Assembly: GCA_021811925.1 (NCBI GenBank) | Contig: JAKAPY010000001.1 | Span: 1-50,954 of the forward strand | Origin: Thermoplasmata archaeon | Lineage (GTDB): Archaea > Thermoplasmatota > Thermoplasmata > Sysuiplasmatales > Sysuiplasmataceae | Length of the DNA stretch: 50,954 bases | Direction: 5' to 3' | Part shown: piece by piece, positions 41,481 through 48,124 of the stretch | How the letters are laid out: each line of letters starts with the position of its first letter | Numbering within the stretch: the stretch's first letter is position 1 | Made by a program: the position numbers and the translations under genes | The notes under the pieces: model-generated | Database searches by the model: none | Seen by the model: only the letters and a program-made list of their open reading frames with translations | What the model was told of the DNA's origin: nothing

Positions 41481-42845
41481 TCAACTGCCCGCAGAACAGT
41501 AGGCCGCTGCCGAATCTACAGCCCTTTTCGCATCTGCCACGCATGAAGATATGCCGACCCCGGAAAACGCGGCTCCCGCCATGAACAGGCCAGGTGGACA
41601 CAGTGAGTGTATTTTTGCCACCAGTTCCATGTGGCCCACACCGTACCGGGGAAGCGCATTTTGCCATCTTGTCACGATGAATTGCAGCGGCTTACCGTTG
41701 ATTTTCACAATTGCACCCAGCTCCCGATGCAGTTCGGCTGCAAGCTCCTCATCGCCCAAATCCATCCAACTCACACTGTCTGGTGTTCCGACAAAGCATC
41801 TGACAAGGTAAAGGTCCTCGGATTCTGCGCTGGACCATTTCGAAGAGAGCCAGGTGCAACCTGTCATAAGGAGACCCTCCTTCTCGGGAACCAGGAAACC
41901 ACTCCCTTCCACCGGCGGTTTGAAATCTGCCGGCCCGTAGCCAAAAACGACATTGGCGACCGAAGTATAGGGGATTTCGGCGAGCGCCGATGAGAGCGCC
42001 GCTTCACTCTTGAGAACCGGGGCCGCAGAGTGAGCAGGGAGGCATGCTATGACGGCGTCCGACTCAATTTCCAGCCCTTCTCCAGTGATATGCCAGCGCC
42101 CTTCCCTCCTGGACAGTTCCCTGACCTCAACACCCGTTTTCTTCTGCACGTTCCCTGTTGCAGCATTGAGCTTGTCTGTCAGCTCCGCTACCCCGCCTTT
42201 GAAGGAGAAGAAGGGCATTGACTGTGCCACTGATGCACGGGCGCGAGATGCTCTGAGAATGCTCCTGCTGTTCTTGGCCAAAGAGAACACTCCAGGCATC
42301 AGCTCCCTGGCACTGAGGTAGCTTGAATTGCATGACATCAGTCCGCCTATGAGCGGGTCGACAAGCGTTGTCTTGAACTCTCGCCCGAACCTGCTCTCGG
42401 CCAGCTTTCCTATTGAGATGTCTTCGGCTACCTCGGTTCTAGGCAGCACAAGATCCATCGCTGTCCGGGCTATTCCCTGAAAGGAGAGCACATGCGTACG
42501 CCATAATGGGAGAAGTCCATGTGAAGGATAGCCGCCGAACACGCCTTCAGGGATGGGTCTCAGCCTGTTCCTTGTCCACAGGTATGATTTGCTGGTCTTG
42601 GGCCTGATAATGTTCTGCTCAAGTCCGAGGTCACTGCACAGTCCTGTGATGACGCTGTTTCTTGCCACAATGCTGTCCGGTCCCGCTTCCGCGACTGCAT
42701 TTCCAATCCTGTTGGTGAGCAGTTTTCCCCCAAGCCTTTCCGATGATTCCACCAGAGAGATGGAGGCGCCGGGCACCGATTGCTGGATGAAGTAGGCAGC
42801 GGCAAGTCCTGTTACCCCGCCGCCGATAACAGTGATGGCCTTCAT
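41481..42845 (-). CDS. hemY: HemY/CgoX-type coproporphyrinogen (protoporphyrinogen) III oxidase
   Basis: A FAD-dependent oxidase that aromatises the porphyrinogen with oxygen. The 454-residue protein begins MKAITVIGGGVTGLAAAYFI, the dinucleotide-binding loop, followed by ISLVESSERLGGKLLTNRIG. It also has FVVEAGPDS-like AVAEAGPDSIVARN, SFKGGVAELTDKLNA, RWQNALPRYGVGHMELV and the FAD-closing GLFMAGAAFSGVGISSCVADAKRAVDSA. In a cluster with hemQ it most likely acts on coproporphyrinogen III (CgoX). ATG 42845 with AAGGGAT upstream is preferred over the TTG one codon earlier. It is divergent from hemB and opposed to hemH. Confidence 0.9.
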   Translation of the reverse strand: MKAITVIGGGVTGLAAAYFIQQSVPGASISLVESSERLGGKLLTNRIGNAVAEAGPDSIVARNSVITGLCSDLGLEQNIIRPKTSKSYLWTRNRLRPIPEGVFGGYPSHGLLPLWRTHVLSFQGIARTAMDLVLPRTEVAEDISIGKLAESRFGREFKTTLVDPLIGGLMSCNSSYLSARELMPGVFSLAKNSRSILRASRARASVAQSMPFFSFKGGVAELTDKLNAATGNVQKKTGVEVRELSRREGRWHITGEGLEIESDAVIACLPAHSAAPVLKSEAALSSALAEIPYTSVANVVFGYGPADFKPPVEGSGFLVPEKEGLLMTGCTWLSSKWSSAESEDLYLVRCFVGTPDSVSWMDLGDEELAAELHRELGAIVKINGKPLQFIVTRWQNALPRYGVGHMELVAKIHSLCPPGLFMAGAAFSGVGISSCVADAKRAVDSAAAYCSAGS

Positions 42846-42943
42846 CAAATCCCTTGTTTCTTTGGACGGGACATGCTACATTGACTGACTATTTACAACT
42901 TCCAGCCGATTCACTCCTCCTGTGTGGCCGCGGGCACTATCAA

Positions 42944-42954
42944 GCTTAATTATG
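42944..42954 (+). promoter_or_regulatory. TATA element of the hemB-hemC-hemD unit
   Basis: GCTTAATTATG would start the message near 42975-42980, about 30 nt before the hemB ATG. The leader contains GAAGGTAG 5 nt before the ATG, so this unit, unlike most promoter-proximal genes here, appears to have a leader with a ribosome site. Confidence 0.45.
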
Positions 42955-43005
42955 TGTCATGAATAACTTCAAGCCAAACAGAAAGACAGTGCGAAGGTAG
43001 TTCAT

Positions 43006-43977
43006 ATGGCTTTTCCGACGACCAGGCTGCGAAGGCTCAGGACGAACGAAAAAATCAGGGATATGCTGACTGAAACAAGGATCCATCCCTCCCGGCTTGT
43101 TTATCCCATGTTCGTGGACGAACGGCTGAATGGGAAAAAGGAGCTTGAGCTTATGCCCGGCCAGTTCACATATGCAGCAGGCGAAGTCGGTGAAGTTGCT
43201 TCACTGCTTGAGGAGAAGGGAATTAACGCAGTCCTTCTCTTTGGCGTTCCGCGAAAGAAGGACGCGGGTGGCACGCAGGCATTTTCCAGGCAGGGAATTG
43301 TTCAGAAGGCAATCAGGGAGATAAGGAGCCACAGCTCCATACTCATCGCTTCCGATCTCTGCCTGTGTGAGTACACTTCAAACGGCCAGTGCGGTATTGT
43401 GAAGTCTGGGAGTGTTGACAATGACACAACACTCGAGACATATTCGAAGATAGCACTTTCCCACGCGGAGGCAGGTGCTGACATCATCGCGCCAAGCGGC
43501 ATGATGGATGGCCAGGTCGCAGCAATAAGAAGAACTCTTGACGGCAACGGCTACGGCGAAAGGGCAGTCATGGCCTATGCCTCCAAAAGTGCATCTTCCT
43601 TCTACGGCCCGTTCAGGGAAGCTGCAGAAAGCGCGCCATCGGATGGCGACAGAAAGGGATACCAGATCAATTATGCAAACTTCCGCGAGTCAATGCATGA
43701 GCTTAAGCTTGACTTTGACGAGGGGGCGGATATCCTGATGGTCAAGCCAGCACTGCTCAACCTCGACATAATACACGGTGCCAGGAGCAGGTTCGACGTG
43801 CCCATTGCCGCCTTCAACGTAAGCGGCGAATACTCGATGGTCAGGGCCGCCTCAAGTGCTGGAATACTTGATTACAAGCAGGCAGTGCTTGAGATAGCCA
43901 CATCCATATTCAGGGCAGGGGCCGACTTGCTTATCACCTATCACGCTCAGGAGCTTGCGGAATGGGTCTTGCAGTGA
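43006..43977 (+). CDS. hemB: Porphobilinogen synthase (delta-aminolevulinate dehydratase)
   Basis: Condenses two 5-aminolevulinate molecules to porphobilinogen. The 323-residue barrel has the zinc-type cysteine cluster DLCLCEYTSNGQCG (about residues 117-130), the lysine in AYASKSASSFYGPFREA (about 195-211) and the Schiff-base Lys in ILMVKPALLNLDII (about 241-254). FNVSGEYSMVRAA follows near 272-284. Three cysteines indicate a zinc-dependent enzyme. The start has GAAGGTAG 5 nt upstream. hemC starts 7 nt after its stop. Confidence 0.95.
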   Translation: MAFPTTRLRRLRTNEKIRDMLTETRIHPSRLVYPMFVDERLNGKKELELMPGQFTYAAGEVGEVASLLEEKGINAVLLFGVPRKKDAGGTQAFSRQGIVQKAIREIRSHSSILIASDLCLCEYTSNGQCGIVKSGSVDNDTTLETYSKIALSHAEAGADIIAPSGMMDGQVAAIRRTLDGNGYGERAVMAYASKSASSFYGPFREAAESAPSDGDRKGYQINYANFRESMHELKLDFDEGADILMVKPALLNLDIIHGARSRFDVPIAAFNVSGEYSMVRAASSAGILDYKQAVLEIATSIFRAGADLLITYHAQELAEWVLQ

Positions 43978-43984
43978 GGTGGGT

Positions 43985-44890
43985 TTGCTGAGCTTCAGGC
44001 TGGGAACGAGGGGAAGCAGCCTTGCAATGGCGCAGGCAGATGAAATTGCAGGAATTCTTGCCGATTCCGGCCTCCCGGACGGCATCGAGATAGTTGCCGT
44101 GAGCACCACAGGCGATTCGGAGGAAATGAAGAGGAGGCCGCTGGAGGGCTCATTTGTCGATGAAATAAACAGGCTTGTGCTGGAAGGAAGCATAGACGGC
44201 GGCATCCACAGCATGAAGGATGTTCCCGTCAGGCTGCCGGCCGGGCTTTGCGCATCGGTGATACCAAGGAGAAGGAACAGGGTGGACTGTCTAGTCTCCG
44301 GAGCATACTATACAAGGTTGCCACCCGATTCCACCGTGGGGACTTCCAGCGCGAGGAGAATATCGCAGCTTCTGCATGCCCGCAGCAATCTGAGGCCGGT
44401 GCTGTTGCGCGGGAACGTGACAACCAGGATTGCAAAAGTGAAGGCTGGAGAAGTGGATGCAGTAATGCTCGCTTTGTGCGGACTCGAAAGACTCGGTTTC
44501 AGCGGTGAGGGAGACGTGCGGGTGCACAGCCTTCCTGCGGAACAGTTCGTACCTGCCGCGGGGCAGGGGGCGCTAGCCCTGGTAACAAGGAAAGACAGGC
44601 TCCCCGAGGGTGTGGTGGAAAGGGCTGATCATGCAGCCACCAGGTCCGAAGTGGAGCTGGAACGATCGGTGCTGGACATGCTGGGCGCCGGATGCAACTC
44701 CCCCCTCGGTGTAAACGCCCAGGCGATCGGGAGCGGCTTGCACCTCAGGGTGCAATTGCTCTCAAGAGACGGTGTTTTCGAAAGGAAGGTATCGACTTAC
44801 ATCAAGAGCCGTGAGGAACTGGCTGAAAAGCTCGTGCCTTTCACCGACCAGGTGTCAACATCCATACTTAATGACGGAAATAATCCATGA
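43985..44890 (+). CDS. hemC: Hydroxymethylbilane synthase
   Basis: Polymerises four porphobilinogens into the linear tetrapyrrole. The 301-residue protein shows FRLGTRGSSLAMAQADEIA, IHSMKDVPVRLPAGL, GTSSARRISQLLHARSNLRPVLLRGNVTTRIAKV and PAAGQGALALVTRK. The dipyrromethane cofactor attaches to the Cys in MLGAGCNSPLGVNAQ. TTG 43985 is chosen because GAGGTG (43976-43981) lies just before it and the product starts MLSFRLGTR, as in relatives; the frame extends to 43955 within hemB. It precedes hemD on the same strand. Confidence 0.93.
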   Translation: MLSFRLGTRGSSLAMAQADEIAGILADSGLPDGIEIVAVSTTGDSEEMKRRPLEGSFVDEINRLVLEGSIDGGIHSMKDVPVRLPAGLCASVIPRRRNRVDCLVSGAYYTRLPPDSTVGTSSARRISQLLHARSNLRPVLLRGNVTTRIAKVKAGEVDAVMLALCGLERLGFSGEGDVRVHSLPAEQFVPAAGQGALALVTRKDRLPEGVVERADHAATRSEVELERSVLDMLGAGCNSPLGVNAQAIGSGLHLRVQLLSRDGVFERKVSTYIKSREELAEKLVPFTDQVSTSILNDGNNP

Positions 44891-44948
44891 GACTTACACG
44901 CAAGCCTGCTTGCAGCATCCGGTGTTCGCCGGGCGGAGGGCGATGGCA

Positions 44949-45758
44949 ATGGTCAAGATAGCACTTATGAGGCCAGAGGACAGGGCGGGAAAGGCAGTTG
45001 AATACTGCAGGATGAAGGGCCTCGAACCGCTCGTGGCCCCGGCCATCGGGATAAGGGATATGGATGCCGAAGAGAGCGAAGTCCGTCGCTGGCTGGGCCG
45101 AAGCGATATTTGCATTTTCATGAGCTCGACCGCTGTTGACAGGTTCTTTTCACTCGGGAGTGACTGCACTGATGCCCTGATGCGAAAAGGGATGAATGTT
45201 GTTGCCGTGGGAAAGGCAACGTCGATTCGTCTTGACGCACACTCCATGGCAAATTCAGTGCCATCCATCTACTCGTCGGAGGGGCTTGTAGAATACATAA
45301 AATCCCTTGAGGGGGCAAAAGGGCCGGCAGTCGTGTTCAGAAGCGATAGCGGCACAGGGCTATTGAAGAACGGTCTTGGTGCGGCCGGGCTGGAAGTGAA
45401 GGAGTTTGCTGTGTATGCTATAACAATGCCGGAAGATACCGGCCCCATCAACAGAGTCATTGCAGACATCCTCCGCGGACAGGGTTACATACTTCCATTT
45501 TCAAGCAGCATGATGGTCAGGAATTTTTTCAGTTTGGCCGGCTCACTCGACAGGAAGGGAGCGATGCCTTCGGCAATTGTCAACTGCAGCATTTGGGCCA
45601 TAGGTGCGGAGACCGCGGCAGAGCTCAAAGTGCAGACTTCCGCTCCTGTCAGCATCGCATCGAGCGCTGACTTTGAATCGATGCTTGGCGAAATCGCTGA
45701 CACCATTCAAGGCAAGGATCGCAGGGCGAAGCACCACCGCAGCGACAAGAATTTTTAG
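44949..45758 (+). CDS. hemD: Uroporphyrinogen-III synthase
   Basis: Closes hydroxymethylbilane with inversion of ring D. The family is poorly conserved; the 269-residue protein shows the expected bilobed layout. KIALMRPEDRAGKAVEYCRMKGLEPLVAPAIGI opens it, CIFMSSTAVDRFF is the first lobe strand, VVAVGKATSIRL and VVFRSDSGTGLLKNGLGAAGLEVKEFAVYAI follow, then ILPFSSSMMVRNFF and WAIGAETAAEL. ATG 44949 has GGAGGG 8 nt upstream; ATG 44943 is possible, and the open frame extends further into hemC. The position after hemB-hemC supports the call. Confidence 0.87.
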   Translation: MVKIALMRPEDRAGKAVEYCRMKGLEPLVAPAIGIRDMDAEESEVRRWLGRSDICIFMSSTAVDRFFSLGSDCTDALMRKGMNVVAVGKATSIRLDAHSMANSVPSIYSSEGLVEYIKSLEGAKGPAVVFRSDSGTGLLKNGLGAAGLEVKEFAVYAITMPEDTGPINRVIADILRGQGYILPFSSSMMVRNFFSLAGSLDRKGAMPSAIVNCSIWAIGAETAAELKVQTSAPVSIASSADFESMLGEIADTIQGKDRRAKHHRSDKNF

Positions 45759-45809
45759 CTCCGCCTGCTTTCGATTCAAAAAGGGCTGTAACCCCCGGTG
45801 CCGATTTGA

Positions 45810-46679
45810 ATGAGTTTGACAGTTTCAGGAAGCAGGACCGAGATTCCGATGAAGCGGATTCCGGTCACGCAATTATTCTCCATTCAAGCAACTGTCGGAG
45901 GCAATCACGATGCAAGATTCATTTTTGACACAGGGATAGGCCTGTCTCTTGTATCAGGCAGCCTTGCAGAGAGGGTTCATTGCAGTCCTGTGGGAAAATC
46001 ATTCACCGGCAGGAGAATGTCCGGGCAGGAGGTTACTATGCCCCTGGTTTCACTCGAATCCCTTGCCGTAGGTCCCGTTGTCAGGGAGAATGCCATTGCA
46101 GGCTTGTTCGACATCTTCGGGGATGGAACACAGATGCCCGAGGGTTTTGCCGGAATCGAGGGCTTCCTCTCTCCTGCTTTCTTTGAAGGTGTTCCATTCA
46201 CATTGGAACTTGCAAACGAGAGAATCCTGGTCGAAAGCGACCAGTCCCTGCCACTCATCCAGAAAACAGGAAAAAGCGTTCCCTTGAGAGTTGAAAGTGA
46301 CGGGCCTTCCGTCACTATGTTTGTTGATTTGCTGCTGCCTGACGGAGAAGTCGCCGTTGTCGAGGTAGACACTGGATCAGACATTCTGATATTGAACAAA
46401 AGATACATGCATCGACTGGGTATCGAGGTGTCAGGAAAGGCAACGACAAAAATAGAGGGGAAGGACGAAACGGGCCACGGTTATGTCAGGTATCGGGCCC
46501 CCGTCAGCGGAACAGTGTGTACCGAGTCGCAACATGACCTGTTTCAGGCGGCGCCAGAAGTGATGTTTCAGGAAATAATCTATGACGGACTTGTTGGTGT
46601 CGACTTTCTGAAGCGCTTTGCAGTGACGTTCAACATTGCAGGCTCCGAACTGATATTCAGCAAGCCAGAATGGGAATGA
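45810..46679 (+). CDS. Retropepsin-like aspartic protease with two DTG motifs
   Basis: A 289-residue soluble protein made of two retropepsin-like halves. The first has FIFDTGIGLSLVSG (Asp40), then AGIEGFLSPAFFEGVPFTLEL (about 114-134). The second has VAVVEVDTGSDILILNKRYM (Asp187), then YDGLVGVDFLKRFAVTFNI. Each half contains both the catalytic D-T-G and the later Ile/Leu-Gly-(Val/Ile)-(Asp/Glu) turn, so one chain could form a pseudo-dimer. No signal peptide is visible. The start is ATG 45810, 51 bp after hemD on the same strand; ATG 45849 is possible. The function is unknown; genomic position suggests expression with the heme genes. Confidence 0.75.
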   Translation: MSLTVSGSRTEIPMKRIPVTQLFSIQATVGGNHDARFIFDTGIGLSLVSGSLAERVHCSPVGKSFTGRRMSGQEVTMPLVSLESLAVGPVVRENAIAGLFDIFGDGTQMPEGFAGIEGFLSPAFFEGVPFTLELANERILVESDQSLPLIQKTGKSVPLRVESDGPSVTMFVDLLLPDGEVAVVEVDTGSDILILNKRYMHRLGIEVSGKATTKIEGKDETGHGYVRYRAPVSGTVCTESQHDLFQAAPEVMFQEIIYDGLVGVDFLKRFAVTFNIAGSELIFSKPEWE

Positions 46680-46748
46680 CTCCTGGTTTTGTGTTTCGTT
46701 CACGCTCCAAAGGCCACGTTGTCTTCAGGTCTCGCGCCCGGTTGACTT

Positions 46749-47942
46749 CTACGTCCCCTGTCCGGATGCTGCCGCTGCCGGTTTGCGGCCCGCATATTCC
46801 ATGCTGTAGAAGGCGAAAGCTGCAACAGCCGTTATCGCACAGGCAACATACATTATACCCAAGTAACTCTGGAATGTGCTTGTTCCAAAGCCAGCAACTG
46901 TATCAGCAAGCGCACCCCCGGCCAGGGGCCCCCCTATCCCTGAGAGTGCCATCACAGAAGAGAGCATGCCTGCTGCCGTTCCTCTTTCACGTGACCGTTC
47001 AACAACGAAGCGCAGGCCACCCACGTACATGAAAGACCATGATACGCCCAGCAGCAGCTGAGTCGCCATGAGTTCGACGTAATTTGATACAAACGTGAAC
47101 GAAAGGAAGGTGAGTGAAGACATGCTTATGCCTGCAAGAATGAGCGTATTTGCTTTCATTCTGCCGGTCAGGTAATGCATCGAAAGGACCTGTATGATGG
47201 AGTTGAACACATAGACAACGGAAACAAGTGCCAGCCTCTGTCCGTAAGAGTAGGTCGCCGGTGTAAGCGCGAAGCAGAAAATTGGGAATATCGCCCATAT
47301 TGCCGTGGCGCCGAAATGTCTCAATGCGAGCGAAATGTAAGCCGCCCTTCCTTTTGAAAATGCCCCAACGGGTATGAAACGCATTCTGCCCGTCCTTCCA
47401 TGTCCTCTCGGCGCGCTGAGTGACAGGAAGAATGCGGCAAGCAGCAGAACAGAGGAAGTCAGGAAAACCGGATCAATCAGCGCTCTTCCCGCCGTCCTGC
47501 CAGCCAGCAGATAGACAATTGTACCGGCCAGCGCCTGCCCTATTGCCCCTCCTAGCGAGGCATACGAACTGAAACTGCCGATATCCCTCTTCAAATCTAT
47601 CGCGTAGGCTATCAGCGAACTGCTTGAGCCCGCAGACAGGCCAAGAAAGAATCGTACGACAAGAAGCTCTGTTGGGTTTGCCGCTATCAGCTGCAGGAAT
47701 GCAAATGCCGCAGCCACGGACAGACTCACTGCCAGCACTCCCCTTCTTCCGTAAAAGTCCGAGAGGCGGCCCAGGGTAAAGTTGCTCAGCAGGAGAGCAA
47801 CGCTGTATGAGGATACAATCGCGCCGATTTGGGCGCTGCCTGCCCCCATGTTGACAGCATATATGGGCACAAACAGCGAGGATGACGTGTAAGCTATGTT
47901 GGTGAATAGCTGCATATGCAGATCGCTGTTTCTAGGGCTCAT
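46749..47942 (-). CDS. Major facilitator superfamily transporter
   Basis: A 397-residue, 12-helix transporter. The loop 2-3 motif is LGRLSDFYGRRGVLAVSLSV (about residues 57-76). The central cytosolic loop is basic (SAPRGHGRTGRMRFIP). A repeat of the motif appears after helix 8 as LTGRMKANTLILAG, and GMLSSVMALSGIGGPLAGGALAD is typical of drug/sugar exporter branches. The substrate is unknown. TTAAAC (centre 47972) lies 30 nt before the ATG at 47942, suggesting a leaderless message. It is convergent with the aspartic protease. Confidence 0.85.
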   Translation of the reverse strand: MSPRNSDLHMQLFTNIAYTSSSLFVPIYAVNMGAGSAQIGAIVSSYSVALLLSNFTLGRLSDFYGRRGVLAVSLSVAAAFAFLQLIAANPTELLVVRFFLGLSAGSSSSLIAYAIDLKRDIGSFSSYASLGGAIGQALAGTIVYLLAGRTAGRALIDPVFLTSSVLLLAAFFLSLSAPRGHGRTGRMRFIPVGAFSKGRAAYISLALRHFGATAIWAIFPIFCFALTPATYSYGQRLALVSVVYVFNSIIQVLSMHYLTGRMKANTLILAGISMSSLTFLSFTFVSNYVELMATQLLLGVSWSFMYVGGLRFVVERSRERGTAAGMLSSVMALSGIGGPLAGGALADTVAGFGTSTFQSYLGIMYVACAITAVAAFAFYSMEYAGRKPAAAASGQGT

Positions 47943-48124
47943 CCGCGCACTGTCTTAGGGCAGCCATACTTAAACTTTTGACTCTGATTCTTCGATACGA
48001 TGGTATGTGCAGCCACCGGGCAGATGTTTACCCTGCATCGGTAACAGCTCCAAAAATCGGCCCGTTGCCGGTTCGGCATTTGGAAAGCATGCAATGTGCC
48101 AGGAAGCAAAGGGCCGCGGTGCGT

